Below are positions 36,159 through 44,896 of a DNA stretch of 64,000 nt, piece by piece. The DNA is from an uncultured Bacteroidales bacterium (GTDB lineage Bacteria > Bacteroidota > Bacteroidia > Bacteroidales > Muribaculaceae): positions 124,001 to 188,000 of the forward strand of contig CASENC010000049.1 of NCBI GenBank assembly GCA_949289215.1, read 5' to 3'. How positions within the stretch are numbered: position 1 is the stretch's first letter; each line of letters starts with the position of its first letter. Below the pieces are notes generated by a model that worked only from the letters and a program-made list of their open reading frames with translations, ran no database searches and was not told the DNA's origin. The position numbers and the translations under genes were made by a program.

Positions 36159-36944
36159 TTACTGATTTGTTGTATAAATCAAGTCGGAAATTATGGGCAG
36201 GTGGTCGGACAATCCGACATTTATGGTTTCGGTATTTTCTATTTTCCAGTCATTTCTTGTGTCGGTAAATATGTAATCGAGCTTGCTCACAGGCTTGTCG
36301 GCAGGATATGTGGGGGTCCCGTTTGTCGCGTTGAGCCAATTCTGCAGCATGGCTTTTGAAATTGCTTCAGACTCGGGTGTGGAATTAAAATCACCGGCGA
36401 CTATCACCGGCGTGGCATGGTTGCTAAAATGATTGCACAAGAAAAATGCCTGCCGGGTGATGACATCGGGGTATTCATAGTCGAGATGAGTGCAGGCGAA
36501 TGTTACCGTGTCGTGTGGCAATTCAAATGTGCCTTCGAGTACCACGCGCTGTTCGTTGTTGCGAGGATTTGGCAGATGTGTTTTCTTCACGTCGATATAC
36601 GGGTACCGCGATAATATGCCCACGCCGTAGTAACCACCTTTAAGATTTATGGTTTTGCCATACAGGCCAAACATTCCCGTCTGCATGGCAAGTTCGGCAA
36701 TAAAGTCACGCCCGTTCTGCCACGGTGTAGCATCCCGCAGGTTGCGGCAATCCACTTCTTGCAGTGCCACAAAGTCGGGCGATTGTTCCTTGATAAATGC
36801 TGCAAATTCATCGAGCGACGCGCGTTCGCCAAACCTCATGTTATAAGTCATCACGCGCACCTTTATGGTATCTTGTCCAAAAACCGTGACAGCGGCCATT
36901 AATATGGCCATCGATAATAACAATGCTTTTAAAGTATGCATCAT
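36159..36944 (-). CDS. Exported endonuclease/exonuclease/phosphatase family protein
   Basis: A secreted protein of 261 residues; the signal peptide ends near VFGQ (residue 24). The fold motifs are in order: VMTYNMRFGE (Asn), FVALQEVD (Glu metal ligand), a middle region with GVGILSRYP, FACTHLDYE, VIVAGDFNSTPESEA, LDYIFT, and GLSDHLPIISDL with the C-terminal Asp-His pair. These are the metal-dependent phosphohydrolase residues of the family. The substrate may be a nucleic acid, a phospholipid or a phosphoinositide-like compound and cannot be chosen from sequence. Confidence 0.9.
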   Translation of the reverse strand: MMHTLKALLLSMAILMAAVTVFGQDTIKVRVMTYNMRFGERASLDEFAAFIKEQSPDFVALQEVDCRNLRDATPWQNGRDFIAELAMQTGMFGLYGKTINLKGGYYGVGILSRYPYIDVKKTHLPNPRNNEQRVVLEGTFELPHDTVTFACTHLDYEYPDVITRQAFFLCNHFSNHATPVIVAGDFNSTPESEAISKAMLQNWLNATNGTPTYPADKPVSKLDYIFTDTRNDWKIENTETINVGLSDHLPIISDLIYTTNQ

Positions 36945-36966
36945 TTTGTGGTTTCATTAATAATGA

Positions 36967-36993
36967 GATAAGGGCGACCCGGTCGCCCTTATC
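36967..36993 (-). terminator. Hairpin between the PepSY-like and phosphatase-family genes
   Basis: A 12- to 13-bp perfect stem (GATAAGGGCGACC with its complement) and almost no loop. No strong T-run on the minus strand, so it may be a stabilising 3' hairpin rather than a strong terminator. Confidence 0.5.
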
Positions 36994-37011
36994 CTGTCTG
37001 TTGTTTATGAT

Positions 37012-38334
37012 TTAATCCCTTTCAACGTGAACTATGGTGCCGTTGACAATTATCAACTTGATATCGTCGTCACGGTCTTCAAGTTCCACTTCATATGTAA
37101 TGGCATCGGCAGTTTCAATTACATCAATGTCGTCATCATCGATTTGGTGTATCGAATATCCTGCACCTGTAATAGCGTTTGCCACATCATCGGGCAACTG
37201 GTGGCGCGAAATTTCCCACTTGGTGCAAACCCATTCGAGCCTACCGTTGAAAATTACCTCTTTTTCCAAACCATCGTGCCTGATTTCGATTTCGAGGTAT
37301 CCATCATCATTGTCTTTGCCCACAATTACGGCACCAGGATATTTGTCGGTAATAAATGCTTCAATGTCATTGTTGACAGCAACACTGCCCGACTGACCTA
37401 ACGATGGGCGTCCCGAGAGTATTTCGCCGGTTATTGATATATACACGTCGATGTCGTCGTCGAAATGTGTTTCGAGTTCAAAGCAGTAGAACACATCACC
37501 TTCGGCCGTTTCATAACGGTCGATGTCGTCGATATGAGCATCCGATGTGTAGTGCTGTGACGACTTCAAGGCATCTTTCACCACCTGTTCCACAAGGTCA
37601 AGGTTGCGTCTGCCATATTCGGTCTTGGTATATATCCATTGTTGCGTGGCTGTGAACAATATTTCATGTTTAATCCCATCGGATATCAGGTCAACTTCGA
37701 TGCCTCCGTCTTCATCGTCAATCTCGATGATGCGTGCGTCGGGGAAATTCTGATTTATCCATTCGGTTATCGTTGTCGGGGGCGTACTTGGCAGCATATC
37801 GCTATGGTCGTTATCCTTTTCGGCATCAACTGTCATGTTGACTAAAATTCCATCGGCAGTGTAATACAGTTCTACGTCGGTTTCTATGCCATTCTCGTTT
37901 TTTTCAACATCGATGACATATATTGTTTCGTCATATCCGTGTCGGGTTATGACATCTACATCATCGTCTCGGTGCCAAGGGGCTTGGGCATATTCCGATG
38001 CTTCGAATGATGTTTTCACTGCTTGAGGTAATTGGTTGTAAGGAATGTCGAAGTCGCTCATCGACCAGCGTGCATCGCTCATGCGATACCATGCTTTGTT
38101 TTTTCCGGCCTCGTTGCTGCGTGTTGCGTCAAGGGTGAAACTGGCAACAGCATAGTCGCTTTTGATTTCCCAACTTACGTTTGATGCATTCGGGTACTGG
38201 CTGTTGAAAGCCTCCAATACATTGTCGGGAACTGTTCCGCCGGGTGTAGTGGGGCCATCTTCGTCACTGCAAGCCGAGAGCATCACGGCCATGCATGCAA
38301 TAAAAGTCAAAAATAAATGTTTTGTCGTTTTCAT
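37012..38334 (-). CDS. PepSY-like (DUF2874-type) repeat lipoprotein
   Basis: A lipoprotein of 440 residues (lipobox LSAC, cysteine near residue 22). The mature part is very acidic and holds about three units of the Bacteroidales PepSY-like fold. Each begins with a helix of the type VLEAFNSQYPNASNVSWE or ITEWINQNFPDARIIEID, or DIEAFITDKYPGAVIVG, and continues with beta strands and a second helix (LPQAVKTSFEAS, VEQVVKDALKSS, LPDDVANAITGAG). Related single- and two-unit proteins are periplasmic and may inhibit proteases or bind ligands, but no function is established. The Asp/Glu runs (for example IDDDDIDV) could bind Ca2+. Confidence 0.75.
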   Translation of the reverse strand: MKTTKHLFLTFIACMAVMLSACSDEDGPTTPGGTVPDNVLEAFNSQYPNASNVSWEIKSDYAVASFTLDATRSNEAGKNKAWYRMSDARWSMSDFDIPYNQLPQAVKTSFEASEYAQAPWHRDDDVDVITRHGYDETIYVIDVEKNENGIETDVELYYTADGILVNMTVDAEKDNDHSDMLPSTPPTTITEWINQNFPDARIIEIDDEDGGIEVDLISDGIKHEILFTATQQWIYTKTEYGRRNLDLVEQVVKDALKSSQHYTSDAHIDDIDRYETAEGDVFYCFELETHFDDDIDVYISITGEILSGRPSLGQSGSVAVNNDIEAFITDKYPGAVIVGKDNDDGYLEIEIRHDGLEKEVIFNGRLEWVCTKWEISRHQLPDDVANAITGAGYSIHQIDDDDIDVIETADAITYEVELEDRDDDIKLIIVNGTIVHVERD

Positions 38335-38654
38335 AGTTGTCTTATTTTAAAAAATTTGAGTTTTCGCAAATTAAATATTTAATAAATGAAATGCCTAATA
38401 GTTTAAATATACTTAACTATTTTTAGAGTTATTGTTCTGTTTTTCTGAAAATATAGTCAATTACGAATGTTGGCATTTTTGCAATGTCTCATAAACTAAG
38501 GCGCAAATACATTCTTGCGGTGAGCATATTTCCCCTTTCCCGACTTGGCGAATTGCCCAGGTGGCAAATGTGATTTGTTTTATCCCGTCAAGCGTGTATT
38601 CGGCATCGCGATAAGATAAACAAAAAGATATGTATAAAAAACAAATAAATTTAT
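38335..38654. other. AT-rich divergent intergenic region
   Basis: Between the PepSY-like gene (leftward) and glgB (rightward). It should hold the promoter of the PepSY-like gene, but I see no good match to the consensus there. Apart from the glgB promoter at its right edge I see no gene or repeat. Confidence 0.5.
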
Positions 38655-38685
38655 TTTGTTCTACTGTCACCTTGTAGTATCTTTG
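38655..38685 (+). promoter_or_regulatory. Promoter of glgB
   Basis: TTTG (38655-38658), 19 bp, TATCTTTG (38678-38685): a consensus match. The leader would be about 30 bases. Confidence 0.8.
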
Positions 38686-38722
38686 TAAATGCTAATACTG
38701 TAACCTATAAAATAATAACAGC

Positions 38723-40765
38723 ATGAAAAAGGTTCTTCCGATAATTAAGAACGATCCGTGGCTTGAGCCATATGCCGATGCCATCAATGGCCGGTATGAA
38801 GATGTGATCCGTAAGGAGAAAGAATTGACCGGCGGCGGCAAAATTTCGCTCAATGATTTTGCCAACGCACACAACTATTTCGGGCTGCACAAGACCAAGA
38901 CCGGTTGGGTCTTCCGTGAATGGGCTCCCCATGCCACAGCAATATACATGATAGGCACGTTCAACGATTGGGCCGAACGCGAAGATTATGCGCTCACTCG
39001 CATGGATAACGGAGTGTGGGAAATTACTCTCGATGCCGACAAACTGAAACATGGCGACTTGTATAAGTTGAGAATGAAATGGAACGGCGGCGAGGGCGAC
39101 CGCATTCCGGCATATGCACGGCGTGTGGTGCAGGATGAGCAGACGCTTATATTTTCGGCACAAGTGTGGGCACCGGCGCGGCCTTACCGTTTCAAGGTGA
39201 AGGATTTCAAGCCCAATGTGTCGCCGCTGCTCATTTACGAGTGCCACATAGGCATGGCTCAAGATGCCGAGCGTGTGGGTACTTACGAGGAATTCCGCAA
39301 GAACATATTGCCGCGTGTGGCTGCCGACGGCTATAACGCAATCCAGATAATGGCGATACAGGAACACCCGTATTACGGTTCGTTTGGTTACCATGTGTCG
39401 AGTTTTTATGCAGCATCGAGCCGTTTTGGCACTCCCGACGAATTGAAGAAGCTCATTGACGAGGCTCACAAGATGGGTATCGCAGTGATTATGGATATCG
39501 TTCATTCACATGCAGTGAAAAACGAGGTTGAGGGACTTGGCCGTTTCGATGGCAGCTACGACCTTTATTTCTATGGCGACGGTAGGCGCGAACATCCGGC
39601 ATGGGATTCGCTTTGCTTTGATTACGGCAAGAATGAAGTGCTGCATTTCCTGCTCTCGAATTGCAAATTCTGGCTTGAAGAATATCATTTCGACGGTTTC
39701 CGCTTCGACGGAGTGACTTCGATGCTTTATTATAACCACGGCCTGGGGCAGGGGTTCAGTTCATATGACGACTATTATAACGGTGCGCAAGACACCAATG
39801 CCATCACCTACCTGACTCTTGCCAACTTGCTTATTCACCAGGTAAATCCCAATGCGGTTACTATTGCCGAGGAAATGAGCGGTATGCCGGGGCTGGCATT
39901 GAAGTTCAAGGATGGCGGCATGGGATTTGATTACCGCATGGCCATGGGTATCCCCGATTATTGGATAAAAACCATTAAGGAAAAGAAAGACGAAGATTGG
40001 CACCCAACCTCGATATTCTGGGAACTTACCAACCGCCGTTACAATGAAAAGACTATCAGCTATGCCGAAAGCCACGACCAGGCTCTCGTGGGCGATAAAA
40101 CAATAATATTCCGCCTCATCGACAGCGAAATGTACTGGCACATGACCGTGGGCGACAACAATATGACCGTTGACCGCGGCATGGCGTTGCACAAGATGAT
40201 ACGCCTTGTGACTTGTACCACCATCAATGGCGGTTACTTGAATTTCATGGGCAATGAATTCGGTCACCCCGAGTGGATCGACTTCCCACGCGAAGGTAAC
40301 GGGTGGAGCTACAAGTATGCCCGCCGCCAGTGGGATCTTGTTGACCGCAAAGACTTGAAATATCAATATCTCAACAATTTCGATAATGATATGATACATC
40401 TTGTGGGCGGTATCAAGAACTTCCAGTCGCTGCCTGTGGAAAAACTGTGGGATAAAGATGATGACCAGGTGCTTGCCTACAAGCGCGGTGATTATGTGTT
40501 CATCTTCAACTTCAGCCCCACAAAGTCGTTTACCGACTATGGCATACTTGCCCCGGTAGGCGAATACGACGGTGTGTTTGACAGTGATGACAAGCGTTAT
40601 GGCGGTTACGGTAACATTGACGAGAGTGTGCATCATTTCACTCAAGACGACCCGCTTTATGCTCCTCACGGACTTGGTTGGCTTAAGTTATACCTGCCTG
40701 CCCGTTCGGCACAAGTGCTGAAGATAGCCCGTAAACGTCGCGGCGGACGTTGCAAGAAGGCTTAA
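38723..40765 (+). CDS. glgB: 1,4-alpha-glucan branching enzyme GlgB
   Basis: A GH13 enzyme of 680 residues that makes alpha-1,6 branches in glycogen. A CBM48 domain at about 50-150 (FREWAPHATAIYMIGTFNDW) precedes the catalytic barrel. Motifs are MDIVHSHAVKNEVEG, the nucleophile Asp in FDGFRFDGVTSM (near residue 330), the acid/base Glu in IAEEMSGMPGL (near 382), and the transition-state Asp in YAESHDQALVGD (near 451). The C-terminal beta domain ends near LPARSAQVLKIARK and then a basic tail. The sequence type resembles eukaryote-like branching enzymes often found in Bacteroidetes. It has its own promoter and is separate from the other glycogen genes at 45669-50387. Confidence 0.95.
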   Translation: MKKVLPIIKNDPWLEPYADAINGRYEDVIRKEKELTGGGKISLNDFANAHNYFGLHKTKTGWVFREWAPHATAIYMIGTFNDWAEREDYALTRMDNGVWEITLDADKLKHGDLYKLRMKWNGGEGDRIPAYARRVVQDEQTLIFSAQVWAPARPYRFKVKDFKPNVSPLLIYECHIGMAQDAERVGTYEEFRKNILPRVAADGYNAIQIMAIQEHPYYGSFGYHVSSFYAASSRFGTPDELKKLIDEAHKMGIAVIMDIVHSHAVKNEVEGLGRFDGSYDLYFYGDGRREHPAWDSLCFDYGKNEVLHFLLSNCKFWLEEYHFDGFRFDGVTSMLYYNHGLGQGFSSYDDYYNGAQDTNAITYLTLANLLIHQVNPNAVTIAEEMSGMPGLALKFKDGGMGFDYRMAMGIPDYWIKTIKEKKDEDWHPTSIFWELTNRRYNEKTISYAESHDQALVGDKTIIFRLIDSEMYWHMTVGDNNMTVDRGMALHKMIRLVTCTTINGGYLNFMGNEFGHPEWIDFPREGNGWSYKYARRQWDLVDRKDLKYQYLNNFDNDMIHLVGGIKNFQSLPVEKLWDKDDDQVLAYKRGDYVFIFNFSPTKSFTDYGILAPVGEYDGVFDSDDKRYGGYGNIDESVHHFTQDDPLYAPHGLGWLKLYLPARSAQVLKIARKRRGGRCKKA

Positions 40766-40788
40766 AGCATATATCCGGAATTTACGTA

Positions 40789-40947
40789 GGGTGTATCAAA
40801 ATACCCGCATTGATATTGTAGAGACATGGCGTTGCCGCATCTTGATAATGGCAACGATTGATTTACAATATGTTATACAATGCAATGGTTGTAGAGACGC
40901 GATTAATTGCGTCTCTACGGGAGTCTAAAACGCATTTTGATACACCC
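40789..40947. repeat. MITE-like element with GGGTGTATCAAAAT terminal inverted repeats
   Basis: The 159-bp unit begins with GGGTGTATCAAAAT and ends with its exact complement. Inside are a nested hairpin (about 40812-40871, ATATTGT/ACAATAT and CGTTGCC/GGCAACG) and a near-perfect palindrome GTAGAGACGC...GCGTCTCTAC (40891-40918), the same as in the element at 34271. It lies between glgB and the DUF4836 gene and reaches to 47 bases before that gene's ATG. Confidence 0.9.
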
Positions 40948-40993
40948 TCCTTGCAGTTTTTATAATACAATACTAACAAATGCACAAAAGATT

Positions 40994-42487
40994 ATGAAAA
41001 AGTTAGGTTTAATGCTGCTGTTTGCAGTGGCAATGTTTTTTGTGTCTTGCAAAGATGAAAGCAAAGATGCCACAACCATGATTCCTGCCGATGCCACTTA
41101 TGTGGCAGCCTTGGATGCCGGCAGTGTCATCGAGAAAGCCGGTGTAAAGGTAGAAGGTGGCGAAGTGGTGTTTCCCGATTCATATAAGTCGCTTGTGGAT
41201 AAAGGAATGTCGGCAAACGACCGGCAACAATTGTCGGCGTTTGCCAAAGCTGGGATTGATTTCACGCGTAAGGTGTATGCTTTCGGGTCCGGTGATTTTT
41301 CGGCCGTCGGAATAGTGCCTGTAGCCGACCGCACGGCATTTAAGGCATTCTTGGAGAAAACCGTCGGTGCCGGTATGGAAACCGATGGCAATTTGGATAT
41401 AATGAAGACCGGTAACAGCTGGCTGTTGATTTCCGATGAATATTTCGTATGTGCAACACCCAATCCTACAGTCAATGACGGTGAAGCCGAAACTCTTGTC
41501 AAGAATCTTGTTACCAACGGGTATGAACAATCCATAGCCGGCAATGCCGACGCGATGGAAATGCTTGGACGGGATGCGGATATGTCGTTTTTTGCCGATT
41601 ACAAAAAACTGTTTGAAATGTCGGGTAGCGGGCAGATTGTCGCTCAAGTCTATGGCGATGCATTTTCGGCATACCTCGAAGCGTTCCGCGGCATAGGAGC
41701 TACGCTCAATTTCAACGACGACAACATTGAAATGGATTATGAGACTTTCATCGACGAAACCGAGGCTGTAAAGCAGGCAGAAGCAATATTGGGCAAGCCG
41801 TCGGCCGACGGGCTTAAATTCATCCCGGCCGATATGCAGCTTGTTTTCTCAGGGGCGGTTAAAGGCGAGGAATTGTTGAAACTCGATGCATTCAATGCCA
41901 TGCTTGCCAATGTGAAGGAAAATCCATTTATCACCATCGATGAAATCAAGAGCTACATTGCCGGTATCGACGGTCCCATAACCATAGGTTATAATTACGT
42001 TGATCAAATCATAAACCGTTCATCTATTCCGCAAGTGTATGGTGCCATCAAGACCGACAAGGCCGATGAAATGTGCGACAAGTTGCGCAAGTCGATAAAC
42101 AGTTTTGGTTTAATAGCCTGTACACGTGTGGGCGACGAGTATGTGGTTAACCTGTCGAGTGCCGCCGCAATTGCGTTTGGCAGCAGTGATGGATTTTTCT
42201 ATTTCCGCACTGCGCCGCAGAAGGTGACGGAAAGCATGTATGACGATGACCTTGCACGCGGCATATTCGAGAATGTAACCGGTGGATTGTATGCCAATGT
42301 CCGCAAAGGTTCTCGCGCCAATTCAATGTTGACCTCTTTTGCACCCGAATTACAATTCAGTGCTTACCTTGACGGGCGCAACATCGATGTTCATACGTCA
42401 ACCATAAAATTGGTGGTTGAGGAGCCGCAAGGAAATAACGTCCTTGAAACATTGTTGACAATATTGGCAAATGCCCAAATGCCCTGA
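40994..42487 (+). CDS. DUF4836 family lipoprotein
   Basis: An exported lipoprotein of 497 residues, Bacteroidales-specific and of unknown function. A signal peptide ends at the lipobox FVSC (cysteine near residue 19), followed by KDESKDATTMIPADATYVAALDAGSVIEKAG, the DUF4836 N-terminus. The rest has a repeating alpha/beta pattern with segments such as VYAFGSGDFSAVGIVPVADRTAFKAFLEK and DADMSFFADYKKLFEMSG; two related halves (about 25-260 and 265-490) are likely. The ATG at 40994 is followed by the signal; the frame is open upstream into the repeat element but that part has no protein-like features. A strong terminator follows. Confidence 0.8.
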   Translation: MKKLGLMLLFAVAMFFVSCKDESKDATTMIPADATYVAALDAGSVIEKAGVKVEGGEVVFPDSYKSLVDKGMSANDRQQLSAFAKAGIDFTRKVYAFGSGDFSAVGIVPVADRTAFKAFLEKTVGAGMETDGNLDIMKTGNSWLLISDEYFVCATPNPTVNDGEAETLVKNLVTNGYEQSIAGNADAMEMLGRDADMSFFADYKKLFEMSGSGQIVAQVYGDAFSAYLEAFRGIGATLNFNDDNIEMDYETFIDETEAVKQAEAILGKPSADGLKFIPADMQLVFSGAVKGEELLKLDAFNAMLANVKENPFITIDEIKSYIAGIDGPITIGYNYVDQIINRSSIPQVYGAIKTDKADEMCDKLRKSINSFGLIACTRVGDEYVVNLSSAAAIAFGSSDGFFYFRTAPQKVTESMYDDDLARGIFENVTGGLYANVRKGSRANSMLTSFAPELQFSAYLDGRNIDVHTSTIKLVVEEPQGNNVLETLLTILANAQMP

Positions 42488-42509
42488 TGCAAGTGTTGCG
42501 AAAATATAA

Positions 42510-42534
42510 CAAAAGCCCCATTATGGGGCTTTTG
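42510..42534 (+). terminator. Terminator of the DUF4836 gene
   Basis: CAAAAGCCCCA pairs exactly with TGGGGCTTTTG around TTA, followed by TTG. Confidence 0.8.
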
Positions 42535-42683
42535 TTGTAAAAAATGCAAAAATGAAGCAAAAAAAATGCTTATATGTTGCACAGCATGGATATATAGCAT
42601 ACTTTTGCATCGGTTTTTTCATGGTATTAGATTTTAAGTTGAAGATTAGTTGTCGTGATGACAATTAATTTTTTTTTGTACCT

Positions 42684-42744
42684 ATGCCAAAAGTGGCATT
42701 AAAGATGTTTGTTTTTGCAAAGCACACTACTTTCGCTACCTTTG
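42684..42744 (+). promoter_or_regulatory. Promoter of DUF4286-ruvC with an upstream dyad
   Basis: TTTG (42714-42717), 19 bp, TACCTTTG (42737-42744). A short dyad ATGCCA-AAAG-TGGCAT (42684-42699) lies just upstream of the -33 box and could be an operator. The leader holds a C-rich run. Confidence 0.75.
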
Positions 42745-42808
42745 TAAGGAAATTCCCCTCCCCCCCCTGATAATGTATTATGAATTGATTAATAATTAAA
42801 CATACACA

Positions 42809-43123
42809 ATGTTGATAATAAACACCACTTACCACGCTTCGGCGGCTGTATATGATAATTTTGTGGAATGGCTGTGTTGCGAATATATTCCCAAAGCAAA
42901 ATCAGGCGGCGTGCTGTTGTGGCCGCAACTCACCAGGGTGCTTGATGGTAGCACCGGTGCCGATGGTTACAGCTATGCGTTGCAGTTCCATGTAAAGTCG
43001 GTCGATGCATTTAATGCGTGGTACACCGGAGAAGGTAAGAAGTTGCATGAGGAGATGGCACGTCGTTTCGGTCGAGATGTGGTGGGATTTTCGACATGGA
43101 TGGAGGAAATCGACACGGAATGA
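42809..43123 (+). CDS. DUF4286 family protein
   Basis: A small cytoplasmic protein of 104 residues with a ferredoxin-like alpha/beta pattern: [84 protein letters not shown]. The function is not known. It is widely conserved before ruvC in Bacteroidetes, as I recall, and here its stop overlaps the ruvC start (ATGA), so the two are translationally coupled. It may be an accessory in DNA repair or simply a co-expressed gene. Confidence 0.8.
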   Translation: MLIINTTYHASAAVYDNFVEWLCCEYIPKAKSGGVLLWPQLTRVLDGSTGADGYSYALQFHVKSVDAFNAWYTGEGKKLHEEMARRFGRDVVGFSTWMEEIDTE

Positions 43124-43692
43124 TGACGCGCGACGACGAATATGACCGTATAATAATAGGCATAGACCCCGGTACAAATGTAATGGGCTACGGCATACTT
43201 GGGGTGGAACGCAAGCGGCCGTCGATGATAGCCATGGGGGTGATAAAGCTCAGTAAATTTGACGACCACTATATGCGCCTGCATCGTATTTTTGAACGGG
43301 TGCTCGGGCTTGTGGAACAGTATTTGCCCGACGAGATGGCCATCGAGTCGCCGTTTTACGGCAAGAATGTGCAATCGATGCTCAAACTGGGGCGTGCACA
43401 AGGCGTGGCAATGGCTGCAGCCTTGCATCGCGACGTGCCTATAGCCGAATATGCTCCCTTGAAAATAAAGATGGCCATAACAGGCAATGGTGGAGCGTCG
43501 AAGGAGCAGGTAGCCGAGATGTTGCGCCGAATTTTGAACATTCCTCAGGAGCAGATGCCAGATTTGCTCGATGCCACCGATGCCCTTGCTGCGGCATTGT
43601 GCCACTTTTATGAGTCGTCGCGTCCGCAACCGCAGGGTGGTTGCCGTTCGTGGAAAGAGTTCATAGCGGCTCATCCCGACAGGTTGAAGTGA
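43120..43692 (+). CDS. ruvC: Holliday junction resolvase RuvC
   Basis: An endonuclease of 190 residues that cuts four-way junctions made by RecA and moved by RuvAB. The acidic residues of the RNase H-like site are visible: Asp in [15 protein letters not shown], Glu in [11 protein letters not shown], and the pair in [14 protein letters not shown]. The ATG at 43120 gives the usual N-terminus and a 4-base overlap with the DUF4286 gene; an earlier in-frame start would make a longer overlap. The C-rich hairpin at 43691-43748 follows directly. Confidence 0.95.
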   Translation: MMTRDDEYDRIIIGIDPGTNVMGYGILGVERKRPSMIAMGVIKLSKFDDHYMRLHRIFERVLGLVEQYLPDEMAIESPFYGKNVQSMLKLGRAQGVAMAAALHRDVPIAEYAPLKIKMAITGNGGASKEQVAEMLRRILNIPQEQMPDLLDATDALAAALCHFYESSRPQPQGGCRSWKEFIAAHPDRLK

Positions 43693-43748
43693 GCCACTTC
43701 GGCCCCCTCCCTACCTCCCCCCGAAGGGGAGGCTTTCAAAAGTGGTTC
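43691..43748. repeat. C-rich nested hairpin after ruvC
   Basis: Outer arms GAGCCACTT/AAGTGGTTC (one mismatch) enclose CCTCCCC/GGGGAGG around CCGAA. There is no T-run after it. It may be a dispersed repeat or a 3'-end hairpin. Confidence 0.5.
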
Positions 43749-43829
43749 TCCACAATTTTAGCCGAATGGCAATGAAAAATAGTGTGAATATTTAATTTGA
43801 TTATTGGAGATAATATTAGGCATTTTTGT

Positions 43830-43837
43830 TAACTTTG
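43830..43837 (+). promoter_or_regulatory. -7 box before the structured RNA candidate
   Basis: TAACTTTG, 7 bases before the closing stem of the RNA candidate. The -33 box is weak. Confidence 0.5.
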
Positions 43838-43844
43838 TGGAGTG

Positions 43845-44074
43845 GCCAAGGGATTGTCTCGCGGTCACATTACATTGTGGAATAATTTAAGGAGCGTTAT
43901 GTTCTTTCTCTTGTAAGTGCGAAGCCTGAGAAACTACGTCACAAAAATCAACAAGAGTTGGCACATGGCAGTTCCGCGCTATAGCGTGGGAGTGCTATCA
44001 CCATATCTGTTGATTTAGGTTTTCTCAGGGCCTGCACTTTAGGATGTGGATCATAGCAGTTTCACGCTCTTGGC
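43845..44074 (+). ncRNA. Candidate structured RNA, 6S-like rod
   Basis: A long rod-like fold can be drawn by eye. The ends pair (GCCAAGGG 43845-43852 with CTCTTGGC 44067-44074). Further in are CACAT/ATGTG, then AAGTGC/GCACTT (43915 and 44034), CCTGAGAAA/TTTCTCAGG (43925 and 44021), AAATCAACA/TGTTGATTT (43945 and 44008), a stem of TGGCAgTTCC with GGGAgTGCTA, and a terminal CGC-TATA-GCG hairpin. The stems are interrupted by asymmetric bulges. Length (about 230 nt), paired ends and single-rod shape recall 6S RNA, but I cannot confirm family. The region has no credible open frame and starts at a TAACTTTG box. Confidence 0.55.
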
Positions 44075-44121
44075 ATATAAATGCGCTTTTGGGACTGGAG
44101 TGCAAGCAAAAATTAATCATC

Positions 44122-44796
44122 ATGAAAAAAACATTATCAATTTTATTTCTGCTAATGTTGTCAATTTCAGTGTGTGCGCAGCAGAAAGATGTAACCCGTT
44201 TCCTTGGAATCCCTATCGATGGCAGTAAGTCGGAAATGATTCGCAAGCTCAAAGCTAAAGGCTTCGAGAGCAGCCCGTATGATAAGGAAGTTCTCACCGG
44301 GGAATTTAATGGTACTTCAGTGAATGTGCATGTGGTAACAAATAACAATAAAGTATGTAGGATATTTGTCGCCGATGCCGTGCCGCGAAGTGTAGGTGAT
44401 ATAGTTGTTAGATTTAATAATCTTTGCCGGCAATTTGAAAATAATGGGAAATATGCTTATTTTGAAGATTTTACGATATCTGATGATGAAGATGTAAGAT
44501 ATGAAATGACGGTGAATAATAAAAGATATGAGGCGATTTATTATCAAGTACCGTCAGATACAGCAGCATTGATCAATGAGATTCGGACTTCGGTTATGAA
44601 GAATTACACTGAGGAACAAATTTCGGAATTTACTGATGAACAGAAAAATGAGATACAAGAAAAATGTTTCGAGTTACTGTCGGAAAAACTGATAAAAAGA
44701 CCTGTATGGTTCAGGATTGGCGAATCTTATGGCGAGTATAGCATCTTGATGTACTACGATAATGAATATAACAGAGCCAATGGCGAAGATTTATAG
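44122..44796 (+). CDS. Exported hypothetical protein
   Basis: A secreted protein of 224 residues that I do not recognise. The signal peptide (about 1-20) ends at SVCAQQ. The mature part starts KDVTRFLGIPIDGSKSEMIRKLKAKGFESSPYDKEVLTGEFNGT, a pattern seen in small Bacteroidales exported proteins, followed by beta-rich segments and an acidic helical part (TEEQISEFTDEQKNEIQEKCFELLSEKL). It is more AT-rich than its neighbours (runs of AAT, GAT, TAT codons), which may reflect more recent arrival or relaxed codon use. It lies 47 bases after the structured RNA candidate. Confidence 0.65.
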   Translation: MKKTLSILFLLMLSISVCAQQKDVTRFLGIPIDGSKSEMIRKLKAKGFESSPYDKEVLTGEFNGTSVNVHVVTNNNKVCRIFVADAVPRSVGDIVVRFNNLCRQFENNGKYAYFEDFTISDDEDVRYEMTVNNKRYEAIYYQVPSDTAALINEIRTSVMKNYTEEQISEFTDEQKNEIQEKCFELLSEKLIKRPVWFRIGESYGEYSILMYYDNEYNRANGEDL

Positions 44797-44821
44797 TAAG
44801 CAGGTGTGATATAAACAAAAA

Positions 44822-44852
44822 ACGGCGGTGCAGCATCACGCTGCATCGCCGT
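44822..44852 (-). terminator. Terminator of hsp20
   Basis: A 13-bp stem (ACGGCG, G-T, TGCAGC with its complement) around ATCAC. On the minus strand it is followed by TTTTTTG. It is 45 bases after the hsp20 stop. Confidence 0.85.
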
Positions 44853-44896
44853 GGTTGTCAAAATTGCTATGTGGTTAGCAAAATAAGGTGCTGTAA

